Shown: positions 1 to 5,573 of the stretch, one piece after another | Layout: every line of letters starts with the position of its first letter | How positions within the stretch are numbered: position 1 is the stretch's first letter | Source: Aquirhabdus sp. | GTDB lineage: Bacteria; Pseudomonadota; Gammaproteobacteria; Pseudomonadales; Moraxellaceae | NCBI GenBank assembly: GCA_030150135.1 | Contig: JASLGO010000008.1 | Location: forward strand, 1-5,573 | Direction: 5' to 3' | DNA length: 5,573 bases | Position numbers and translations under genes: made by a program | Notes under the pieces: generated by a model | Told to the model about the DNA's origin: nothing | Seen by the model: only the letters and a program-made list of their open reading frames with translations | Databases searched by the model: none

Positions 1-690
1 AACTCTAATGACATGCCAGCCATACGCTTCAAAACGTTTTTGCGTATCGTCACTGAACCAACCTTCGACTTCACCATCAATCGAAATGCCATTATCATCA
101 TAATAGGTGATCAATTTACCCAGACCCAGCGTTCCTGCCAGTGAACAGACTTCGTGCGAAATCCCTTCCATCAAGCAACCATCACCCACAAAACAATACG
201 TGAAGTGATCAATCACATTCAAACCTTCACGGTTGAACTGTGCAGCTAAAGTTTTCTCAGCCACAGCAAAACCAACCGCATTGGCAATGCCTTGACCAAG
301 TGGCCCTGTCGTTGTTTCTACACCAACGGTATAACCATATTCTGGATGACCTGGCGTTCTGCTATCGAGCTGACGGAATTGTTTAATATCTTCAATCGTT
401 ACATCGTAGCCAGTCAAATGTAGCAACGCGTATTGCAACATTGAGCCATGACCATTCGACAACACAAAACGATCACGGTTCACCCAATTTGGATTACTTG
501 GATTATGACGTAAAATCTGACGCCACAATACTTCAGCAATATCCGCCATACCCATCGGCGCACCAGGATGTCCTGAGTTGGCTTTTTGAACCGCATCCAT
601 CGACAACGCACGGATTGCATTAGCAAGACGACGTTGATTTAGAGGTGGGTTAAAAATCGGCTGTTCTGTAGTGTGGGACGATTGAGTCAT
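1..690 (-). CDS. tkt: Transketolase, N-terminal part (runs off the left edge)
   Basis: Transketolase is a cytosolic, thiamine diphosphate (ThDP)-dependent enzyme. It moves two-carbon ketol units between sugar phosphates in the non-oxidative pentose phosphate pathway. The 230 codons present cover most of the ThDP pyrophosphate-binding domain. Visible motifs are SGHPGAPMGMAD (residues 39-50, with His41), SNGHGSM (78-84, with His81), TTTGPLGQG (127-134) and the ThDP/metal motif GDGCLMEG (169-176) with its partner Asn200 in DDNGISIDG. These correspond to E. coli TktA His26, His66, Asp155 and Asn185. The protein therefore starts about 15 residues earlier than the E. coli enzyme. The ATG at 690 is the only ATG before conserved sequence (the next Met is residue 31), so I chose it; a weak AGG lies 8 bases upstream. 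The reading frame is intact to position 1, and the PYR and C-terminal domains lie outside the window. It is transcribed divergently from metK. Confidence 0.96.
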   Translation of the reverse strand, partial: MTQSSHTTEQPIFNPPLNQRRLANAIRALSMDAVQKANSGHPGAPMGMADIAEVLWRQILRHNPSNPNWVNRDRFVLSNGHGSMLQYALLHLTGYDVTIEDIKQFRQLDSRTPGHPEYGYTVGVETTTGPLGQGIANAVGFAVAEKTLAAQFNREGLNVIDHFTYCFVGDGCLMEGISHEVCSLAGTLGLGKLITYYDDNGISIDGEVEGWFSDDTQKRFEAYGWHVIRV

Positions 691-748
691 ATCAAATACC
701 TAGTGCGAAAATGGGCACGAACAAATTCGAAGTCGTATTGTCGTTGAA

Positions 749-777
749 TTGACAGAATGGGTAAAGCATTCTTATCA
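749..777 (+). promoter_or_regulatory. Possible metK promoter (weak)
   Basis: A perfect TTGACA hexamer sits at 749-754. The candidate -10 hexamers are poor: TCTTAT at 770-775 (4 of 6, 15-base spacer) or TTATCA at 772-777 (17-base spacer, few matches). If used, transcription would start near 783 and give a long leader of about 170 bases before the metK ATG. An alternative -10-like TATCAT (5 of 6) at 911-916 has no good -35 upstream. Start mapping would be needed to choose. Confidence 0.25.
754..772. repeat. Inverted repeat AGAATG-N7-CATTCT
   Basis: Perfect 6-base half-sites are separated by 7 bases and overlap the last base of the TTGACA hexamer between tkt and metK. The size and position suit a dimeric repressor operator, but no regulator can be named from the sequence, and a 6-base dyad can occur by chance. 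Confidence 0.4.
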
Positions 778-851
778 AAGAAATACGTTTTTGGAGTGAC
801 TAATACGGCTTAAATGGGAATTTCTAGAAATGAAAACTATTACATTTTACT

Positions 852-873
852 TGAGCATTTCTCATGAGCATTT
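852..873. repeat. Direct repeat TGAGCATTT, two copies
   Basis: Two exact 9-base copies, at 852-860 and 865-873, have a 13-base period. The 8-base palindrome CTCATGAG (861-868) overlaps the gap and the second copy. They lie about 80-100 bases upstream of the metK ATG. They could be paired protein-binding sites or chance; nothing else in the window repeats the motif in this arrangement. Confidence 0.4.
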
Positions 874-953
874 ATGGTGCAAATCCCTAGCCCCTTATAG
901 AAAATCACGTTATCATGGGGAGTTAATACTTTAAACAAGTCATTGGGTTTTTC

Positions 954-2114
954 ATGCGCGAATATTCTGTTTTTACCTCCGAATCGGTCAGTGAAGGCCA
1001 CCCTGATAAAATGGCTGATCAAATCAGCGATGCGATTCTTGATGCAATTCTTGCTCAAGACAAATATGCACGAGTTGCTTGTGAAACGCTTGTTAAAACT
1101 GGTGTTGTCGTCTTAGCCGGTGAAGTCACGACAACTGCAAACGTCGATTATGAGAAAATCGCACGCGATACTGTAAACAGTATCGGTTACAACCACTCAG
1201 ATCTTGGCTTTGATGGTTCTACATGTGCTGTGCTGAACATTCTTGGCAAGCAATCACCTGACATTGCTCAAGGTGTAGACCGTCAAAAACCAGAAGATCA
1301 AGGCGCTGGCGATCAAGGTTTGATGTTTGGTTATGCATCAAATGAAACTACAGAGCTTATGCCTGCTCCAATCTGCTATGCGCATCGCTTAGTACAGAAA
1401 CAAGCTGAATTACGCAAAAGCGGCATCCTGCCTTGGTTACGCCCTGATGCAAAAAGCCAAGTCACTTTCCAATATGAAAATGGCGTTCCAAAATACGTTG
1501 ATGCAATTGTCCTTTCGACACAGCATGATCCATCTATTTCTCAAGCATCACTAAAAGAAGCCGTGATGGAAGAAATGGTGAAAAAGATCTTCCCTGCTGA
1601 AATGCTTCATGAAAAAACACAATATCACATTAATCCTACTGGATTATTTATCATCGGCGGCCCAGTCGGTGACTGTGGTCTGACAGGTCGCAAAATTATC
1701 GTAGATACTTACGGTGGTATGTCACGTCATGGCGGCGGTGCATTCTCTGGTAAAGATCCATCAAAAGTCGACCGTTCAGCAGCCTATGCAGGTCGTTATG
1801 TAGCGAAGAATATCGTTGCCGCAGGTCTTGCTGATAAATGTGAAATTCAGGTCAGCTATGCAATCGGTGTTGCTGAACCAACATCGATCTCGATCAATAC
1901 CTTTGGCACTGGTAAAGTCAGCGATGAAACCATTATTGCATTGGTGCGTGAACATTTCGACTTACGTCCTTATGGTATTAGCCGTATGCTCGATTTATTG
2001 CATCCAATCTATCAGGAAACTGCAAGTTACGGTCACTTCGGTCGTGCTGCAAATGGCTTGCACTTTAGCTGGGAACGAACTGATAAAGCAGCAGCATTAA
2101 AGGCTTCTGTTTGA
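954..2114 (+). CDS. metK: S-adenosylmethionine synthetase
   Basis: MetK is a cytosolic enzyme that makes S-adenosylmethionine from L-methionine and ATP, releasing phosphate and diphosphate. The product is the main methyl donor and a precursor of polyamines. The 386-residue protein is full length for the bacterial family (E. coli 384). Visible signatures are SEGHPDK at 13-19 (His16 and Asp18, equivalent to E. coli His14 and Asp16), GAGDQGLMFGYA at 117-128 (signature 1) and GGGAFSGKD at 260-268 (the P-loop-like signature 2). The C terminus has the usual YGHFGR (359-364). The ATG at 954 is forced: an in-frame TAA lies at 924-926, with no other ATG, GTG or TTG between, and the protein aligns from its first residues. 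There is no strong Shine-Dalgarno; only GGG at 945-947 is close. The gene appears monocistronic, with its own terminator just downstream. Confidence 0.98.
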   Translation: MREYSVFTSESVSEGHPDKMADQISDAILDAILAQDKYARVACETLVKTGVVVLAGEVTTTANVDYEKIARDTVNSIGYNHSDLGFDGSTCAVLNILGKQSPDIAQGVDRQKPEDQGAGDQGLMFGYASNETTELMPAPICYAHRLVQKQAELRKSGILPWLRPDAKSQVTFQYENGVPKYVDAIVLSTQHDPSISQASLKEAVMEEMVKKIFPAEMLHEKTQYHINPTGLFIIGGPVGDCGLTGRKIIVDTYGGMSRHGGGAFSGKDPSKVDRSAAYAGRYVAKNIVAAGLADKCEIQVSYAIGVAEPTSISINTFGTGKVSDETIIALVREHFDLRPYGISRMLDLLHPIYQETASYGHFGRAANGLHFSWERTDKAAALKASV

Positions 2115-2126
2115 AATAGTGAAATG

Positions 2127-2156
2127 AAAGATACCCCTTCATTGGGGTATTTTTTT
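2127..2156 (+). terminator. Intrinsic terminator of metK
   Basis: A perfect 7-base stem ATACCCC (2131-2137) / GGGGTAT (2144-2150) encloses a 6-base loop and is followed by six T residues (2151-2156). The A-rich stretch before the stem (2127-2129) could extend pairing into the T-tract. It starts 12 bases after the metK stop codon. It should isolate metK from the toxin-antitoxin operon downstream. Confidence 0.92.
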
Positions 2157-2183
2157 GCTTGTAATTAAATCAAATGTCCTAAA

Positions 2184-2212
2184 TTGACATAACGTACCAA
2201 ATAACGTACGCT
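2184..2212 (+). promoter_or_regulatory. Promoter of the yefM-yoeB operon
   Basis: A perfect -35 hexamer TTGACA (2184-2189) is followed, after an optimal 17-base spacer, by TACGCT (2207-2212), which keeps the key first, second and last bases of the -10 consensus. Transcription would start near 2218-2220, shortly before the AAGGAG ribosome binding site. The spacer is filled by the repeated operator-like sequence, so binding of the antitoxin complex would block RNA polymerase directly. Confidence 0.6.
2189..2210. promoter_or_regulatory. Tandem operator-like repeats for the YefM/YoeB complex
   Basis: Two exact copies of ATAACGTAC (2189-2197 and 2201-2209) carry a GTAC palindromic core, extended in the second copy to CGTACG (2205-2210). 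The centres are 12 bases apart, so both face the same side of the helix to within about one turn. E. coli yefM-yoeB is autoregulated at paired palindromes with a TGTACA core. The resemblance in core and spacing supports an autoregulatory operator; binding itself is inferred. Confidence 0.6.
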
Positions 2213-2234
2213 TACATCAATCAAGGAGCTCATC

Positions 2235-2477
2235 ATGCACACCCTAACCGCAAGTGAAGCACGCGCTAATCTCTATCGACTCATGGATCAAACCGCTGAA
2301 TCACATCAACCGATCATCATCGCAGGCAAACGAAATAATGCTGTTCTCATTTCTGCTGAAGATTGGACTGCGATTCAAGAAACATTGTACTTATTATCTA
2401 TTCCCAATATGCGTGAATCCATCAAAGCAGGTATGAATGAGTCTATTGATGACTGCATAGCGGAGCTAGATTGGTGA
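2235..2477 (+). CDS. yefM: Type II antitoxin, Phd/YefM family
   Basis: This 80-residue protein is the labile antitoxin that binds and neutralises the toxin encoded next, and as a family trait represses its own operon. The N-terminal part (about 1-58) has the Phd/YefM fold. It opens with a SEAR motif (7-10) whose Arg10 matches the DNA-binding Arg10 of E. coli YefM, followed by a hydrophobic strand PIIIAG (26-31), NNAVLISAEDW (34-44) and an ETLYLL helix (49-54). The tail from about residue 58 is acidic and is probably the flexible toxin-binding segment. E. coli YefM has Arg31 where this protein has Gly31, followed by Lys32-Arg33. The ATG at 2235 follows a strong AAGGAG (2223-2228) by 6 bases. 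The stop codon overlaps the toxin start, so the pair is one translationally coupled operon. The gene symbol is by family; the call as antitoxin is firm. Confidence 0.92.
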   Translation: MHTLTASEARANLYRLMDQTAESHQPIIIAGKRNNAVLISAEDWTAIQETLYLLSIPNMRESIKAGMNESIDDCIAELDW

Positions 2478-2737
2478 GTTGGCAAATTATTTACACTAAA
2501 CACGCTCAAAAAGATGCGCAGAAAATATCAGCAAACGGCTTAAAAAATAAAGTACAAGAACTTTTAATCGTTATTAGCGAAAATCCTTTTCAGAATCCTC
2601 CACCCTACGAAAAATTAGTCGGTGATTTATCGGGTGCATATTCAAGAAGAATCAACATTCAGCATCGATTGGTCTATGAAGTTTTGCAAGAAACCAAAAT
2701 GATTAAGATTTTACGAATGTGGTCGCATTACGAATAA
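2474..2737 (+). CDS. yoeB: Type II toxin, Txe/YoeB family mRNA interferase
   Basis: This is a RelE-fold endoribonuclease of the YoeB group, which in E. coli cuts mRNA in the ribosomal A site and stops translation until bound by YefM. Starting at GTG 2474 the protein has 87 residues. Its Glu46 and Arg65 then fall at exactly the numbers of E. coli YoeB catalytic Glu46 and Arg65. The conserved blocks LSGAYSRRI (52-60) and HRLVYEV (64-70) match E. coli LSGFWSRRI and HRLVYAV without gaps. The C terminus ends SHYE (84-87), supplying the His-Tyr pair (His85, Tyr86, equivalent to His83, Tyr84). All catalytic residues are present, so the toxin looks active. GTG overlaps the antitoxin TGA as GTGA, with GGAG at 2462-2465 eight bases upstream. 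A TTG at 2471 is a less likely start. There is no signal peptide or membrane segment. It converges on secA, with a shared terminator just after the stop. Confidence 0.93.
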   Translation: MSWQIIYTKHAQKDAQKISANGLKNKVQELLIVISENPFQNPPPYEKLVGDLSGAYSRRINIQHRLVYEVLQETKMIKILRMWSHYE

Positions 2738-2763
2738 AAAACGAACCCGAAGGTTCGTCTTTA
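2736..2763. terminator. Bidirectional terminator between yoeB and secA
   Basis: A perfect 7-base stem ACGAACC (2741-2747) / GGTTCGT (2752-2758) closes a 4-base loop. Read on the minus strand the loop is C(UUCG)G, the unusually stable UUCG tetraloop, and the stem runs straight into a T-tract (complement of the A-run 2736-2741), a classic terminator for secA. On the plus strand the tail (CTTTATAT) is poorer, so termination of the toxin message is likely weaker. The A-run overlaps the last bases of the toxin stop codon, so the element is packed tightly against the gene. Confidence 0.85.
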
Positions 2764-2777
2764 TATCACCAATACGC

Positions 2778-5531
2778 TTAAGCAATCGCACCATGACAAT
2801 GCTTATACTTCTTGCCAGAACCACATGGGCAAGGCTCATTGCGACCAACATTCATCGCAGCATAAGGATTAGGTTCTGAGAACGAACCACTTAAACGCGT
2901 ATCAGACTGATTCACGGCTTGTAGTTCAGGATCTTGCGACACTTCACCTGTCAATCCATCCACTTCAGAATGTTGGAATTGTAAGCGCATCGCCTCAGCA
3001 TCACGCAGCTGTTGAGCTTCCATTTCCGCCAGTTCTTCAGCAGTTGGAACATGCATACGTGACAGATCTTGAATCACTTCAGACTTGATCGCTGCCAGCA
3101 TATTCTGGAATAAAGTAAACGCTTCACGCTTATATTCCTGTTCTGGATTCTTTTGCGCGTAACCACGTAAATGAATCCCTTGACGTAAATAATCCATTGC
3201 CGCCAAATGCTCTTTCCAATGACGATCCAGCGATTGCAACATAAAATGACGCTCAAGCATATTTGCCGACTCATCACCCATTTGTTGGCGACGAGCTTCA
3301 TAATGCGCCACAGATGCTTCAACGATCTTCTGACGAAGACCAATTTCATCTAAACGACGATCTGTAGCTAGCCATTGTTGTACAGGTGCAGTAATTCCAA
3401 ACTCAACGGATAAAGCATTTTCGAGTCCTGCAGTATTCCACTGATCTTCAATACTTTGTGGTGGAATAAAATTGTCAATCAAACCATTAATCACGTCATC
3501 ATGCATATTCAAGATGCCATCATGAATAGTTGGCTCATACAATACATCATCACGTTGACCATAAATGATCTTACGCTGCTCATTCGCAACATCGTCATAC
3601 TTCAAGAGATTCTTACGAATATCGAAGTTACGTGCTTCGACTTTACGCTGGGCACCTTCGATAGAACGACTGACCATTTTATGTTCAATCGCTTCATCAT
3701 CTTTCAGACCCATCGCACGCATCATATTGGTGACGCGCTCACCCGCAAAAATACGCATGAGATCATCTTCAAGCGACAAATAGAAACGAGATACACCCGG
3801 ATCACCTTGACGACCTGCGCGACCACGTAGCTGATTATCGATACGGCGTGACTCATGACGCTCTGAACCAATGATATGCAAACCACCCGCGTCAATTACT
3901 TGTTTGTGCTTCACTTCCCACTCTGCGCGCAGACGCTGTACATCGGCCTCTGTCGCATCAGGAATTGACTCCAACTGAACTTTCCAATTACCGCCCAGTA
4001 GAATATCTGTACCACGTCCAGCCATATTCGTTGCAATCGTAATTGCAGATGGACTTCCAGCTTGCGCAATAATATAAGCTTCACGCTCATGCTGCTTTGC
4101 ATTCAAGACTTCATGAGCAATACCGCTTTGCGTCAGCATATTTGACAAAAACTCACTTGCCTCAATCGTTGCAGTACCTACGAGAACAGGTGCACCAGTC
4201 GCTTGAATTTTCTTAATTTCTTCGATAATGGCCATATATTTTCCGACTTTGGTCAGGAAAATAAGGTCATTATGGTCTACGCGAATCATTGGTTTATGCG
4301 TCGGAATAACCACAACATCCAATGCATAAATCTGAGCAAATTCAGCTGCTTCAGTATCCGCAGTCCCTGTCATACCACCTAATTTATGATATAGACGGAA
4401 ATAATTCTGGAACGTTGTTGTTGCAAGAGTTTGATTTTCATTCTGAATATTCAAACCTTCTTTTGCTTCAGTTGCCTGATGTAGACCTTCTGACCAGCGA
4501 CGACCCGGCATGGTACGGCCCGTATGCTCGTCAACCAGTACGACTTCACCTTCACTGATGATGTAATGCACATCGCGCTGGAATAAATGGTGCGCACGTA
4601 AAGCAGCGTTGACATGATGAACGAGATTCAACTTACTTGGGGAATATAAGCTATCGCCATCTTCCAGTAAGCCCATTTCAGTGAGACGTTGCTCAACGAA
4701 CTCATAACCAGCTTCGGTCATGTCGATGTTGCGCTGTTTTTCATCAATCCAGAAATGACCGCCATCTGGCACTTTTTCTTCTTTCTGACGTGTTAATTCT
4801 GGTGCAAGTTTATTAATCATTTCATACAGTTTTGATGAATCATCACTCTGTCCAGAAATAATCAATGGCGTACGTGCCTCATCAATGAGGATCGAATCCA
4901 CTTCATCGATGATTGCATAATTTAAACCACGCTGTTTTTTCTCTTCTGGTGTAAACACCATGTTATCGCGCAGGTAATCGAAGCCAAATTCGTTGTTTGT
5001 GCCATAAGTAATGTCGGCACGATACGCTTCATGTTTTTCATCAGGTGCTTGCATTGAGCGAATCACACCAACGGTTAAGCCTAAAAACTCAAACAATGGA
5101 CGATTAAGTTCAGCATCACGCGCTGCCAAATAATCATTAACCGTAATGACGTGTACACCAGAATCACTTAATGCGTTCAGATAACAAGCCAAAGTCGCCA
5201 TCAGCGTCTTACCTTCACCAGTACGCATTTCAGCAATGCGACCTTCATGTAAGGTAATCCCGCCAATCAACTGCACATCATAATGGCGCATACCCAGTGC
5301 ACGCTTACTCGCCTCACGGCATACTGCAAACGCTTCTGGCAATAAACTATCTAAAGTAGCACCATCACGATAACGCTGTTTAAATTCTGTGGTCTTTGCA
5401 GCAATCTCTGCATCGCTTAATGCCGAAATCGTCGGCTCAAAAGCATTAATGGCATCGACGCTTTTACGCATCCGTTTCAGTTCACGTTCATTCTTGGTGC
5501 CAAAGATGCCACCGACCATACTAGCTAACAT
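2778..5531 (-). CDS. secA: Preprotein translocase motor ATPase SecA
   Basis: SecA binds the SecYEG channel at the inner membrane and uses ATP to push unfolded preproteins across. The 917-residue protein is full length (E. coli 901). Domains in order: NBD1 with Walker A RTGEGKT (103-109, Lys108 as in E. coli) and Walker B IIDEVD (207-212, Asp209 and Glu210); the preprotein cross-linking domain from about 221 to 375; GGMTGTA (385-391); NBD2 with TNMAGRGTDI (501-510) and QLRGRAGRQGD (567-577); and the helical scaffold with LDRHWKEHLAAMDYLRQGIH (768-787), the two-helix-finger region. A variable linker (about 830-890) is followed by a zinc-binding tail CPCGSGKKYKHCH (901-913, CXCX8CH), which in the family binds SecB and lipid. 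The ATG at 5531 puts Walker residues at E. coli numbering, and an in-frame TAG lies 6 bases upstream. The ribosome binding site is weak (AGAG at 5545-5542, 10 bases away). No frameshift is seen. Confidence 0.98.
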   Translation of the reverse strand: MLASMVGGIFGTKNERELKRMRKSVDAINAFEPTISALSDAEIAAKTTEFKQRYRDGATLDSLLPEAFAVCREASKRALGMRHYDVQLIGGITLHEGRIAEMRTGEGKTLMATLACYLNALSDSGVHVITVNDYLAARDAELNRPLFEFLGLTVGVIRSMQAPDEKHEAYRADITYGTNNEFGFDYLRDNMVFTPEEKKQRGLNYAIIDEVDSILIDEARTPLIISGQSDDSSKLYEMINKLAPELTRQKEEKVPDGGHFWIDEKQRNIDMTEAGYEFVEQRLTEMGLLEDGDSLYSPSKLNLVHHVNAALRAHHLFQRDVHYIISEGEVVLVDEHTGRTMPGRRWSEGLHQATEAKEGLNIQNENQTLATTTFQNYFRLYHKLGGMTGTADTEAAEFAQIYALDVVVIPTHKPMIRVDHNDLIFLTKVGKYMAIIEEIKKIQATGAPVLVGTATIEASEFLSNMLTQSGIAHEVLNAKQHEREAYIIAQAGSPSAITIATNMAGRGTDILLGGNWKVQLESIPDATEADVQRLRAEWEVKHKQVIDAGGLHIIGSERHESRRIDNQLRGRAGRQGDPGVSRFYLSLEDDLMRIFAGERVTNMMRAMGLKDDEAIEHKMVSRSIEGAQRKVEARNFDIRKNLLKYDDVANEQRKIIYGQRDDVLYEPTIHDGILNMHDDVINGLIDNFIPPQSIEDQWNTAGLENALSVEFGITAPVQQWLATDRRLDEIGLRQKIVEASVAHYEARRQQMGDESANMLERHFMLQSLDRHWKEHLAAMDYLRQGIHLRGYAQKNPEQEYKREAFTLFQNMLAAIKSEVIQDLSRMHVPTAEELAEMEAQQLRDAEAMRLQFQHSEVDGLTGEVSQDPELQAVNQSDTRLSGSFSEPNPYAAMNVGRNEPCPCGSGKKYKHCHGAIA

Positions 5532-5573
5532 TGACTATCGACTCTAAATAAATAACTTTAAATAAATTTTGAC
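5532..5573 (-). promoter_or_regulatory. Start of the secA leader (partial)
   Basis: These 42 bases upstream of secA are strongly AT-rich and carry two in-frame TAG stops, which fix the secA start. Several TATTTA/TTATTT-like segments could act as a -10 element, but the -35 region would lie at or beyond the window edge, so no promoter is called. No coding sequence resembling the E. coli secM arrest peptide fits in what is visible. Confidence 0.35.

Larger units (their letters stand above)
691..953. promoter_or_regulatory. Divergent tkt/metK intergenic control region
   Basis: These 263 bases separate the two divergent starts and must hold both promoters. I find no gene. Visible elements are a TTGACA hexamer at 749-754, an inverted repeat at 754-772, a 12-base perfect palindrome ATTTCTAGAAAT at 820-831, a direct repeat TGAGCATTT at 852-860 and 865-873, and short C-rich and G-rich segments at 885-894, 917-920 and 945-947 that could pair in the metK leader. 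No consensus -35/-10 pair is convincing for tkt, and only weak ones for metK. I do not recognise any known SAM or SAH riboswitch consensus here. Confidence 0.6.

Noticed and set aside
441..623. Plus-strand open frame of 60 codons
   Set aside because: Antisense shadow of tkt, where the minus-strand protein is clearly conserved.
820..831. ATTTCTAGAAAT perfect palindrome as an operator
   Set aside because: Only 12 bases of AT-rich sequence, and neither placed relative to a recognisable promoter nor repeated; too weak for a separate feature.
915..926. ATG-GGG-AGT-TAA mini-frame ahead of metK, in the same frame
   Set aside because: Three codons with no convincing ribosome binding site; treated as the in-frame stop that fixes the metK start, not as a leader peptide.
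691..953. SAM or SAH riboswitch upstream of metK
   Set aside because: None of the consensus elements I know for these RNA classes can be found; only generic short pairings are possible.
840..1058. Minus-strand open frame of 72 codons spanning the metK start
   Set aside because: Its first half is antisense to the metK N terminus (SEGHPDK region) and the rest runs through the leader; no ribosome binding site or family resemblance.
2115..2234. Mobile-element scar around the toxin-antitoxin cassette
   Set aside because: No target-site duplication, terminal inverted repeats or transposase fragment could be matched between 2115-2234 and 2735-2780.
3456..3830. Plus-strand open frame of 124 codons
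   Set aside because: It lies wholly antisense to secA, in a region where secA coding is certain; its composition is that of a reverse-complement shadow and it has no recognisable domain.
4322..4558. Plus-strand open frame of 78 codons
   Set aside because: Antisense to the secA cross-linking and NBD2 junction; no domain or supporting signals.
5532..5573. secM-like regulator upstream of secA
   Set aside because: Only 42 bases are visible, with no arrest-peptide coding sequence and in-frame stops; absence beyond the window cannot be judged.

Overview
The window looks like an ordinary chromosomal segment from a gammaproteobacterium of the Moraxellaceae, most likely Acinetobacter. This rests on the AT-rich base composition, on proteins that read as close gammaproteobacterial homologues, and on a divergent tkt/metK pair, which I associate with Acinetobacter from general knowledge. 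No database search was possible, so the genus is an inference.

Layout from left to right: (1) positions 1-690, minus strand, hold the N-terminal 230 codons of transketolase (tkt), with the rest beyond the left edge. (2) 691-953 is a divergent intergenic region holding the control sequences of tkt and metK, with several short repeats and dyads but no gene. (3) 954-2114, plus strand, is complete metK (S-adenosylmethionine synthetase), closed by a strong intrinsic terminator at 2127-2156. (4) 2189-2737, plus strand, is a compact type II toxin-antitoxin operon of the YefM/YoeB (Phd/YefM - Txe/YoeB) family, with its own promoter, a tandem operator-like repeat, a good ribosome binding site and a 4-base overlap between antitoxin stop and toxin start. 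(5) A short terminator hairpin at 2736-2763 lies between the convergent toxin and secA genes and can serve both. (6) 2778-5531, minus strand, is complete secA, the Sec translocase motor ATPase. The last 42 bases hold only the start of its leader.

Three of the genes are housekeeping: central carbon metabolism, methyl-donor synthesis and protein export. The toxin-antitoxin pair is the only accessory-type element, placed as a self-contained cassette between the metK terminator and the secA 3' end. I see no tRNA, rRNA, insertion sequence, CRISPR array or prophage gene, and no convincing unknown system. The points most worth a second look are the operator geometry and start-codon arrangement of the toxin-antitoxin operon, the shared UUCG-loop terminator, and the possible structure in the metK leader, which lacks a good Shine-Dalgarno sequence.
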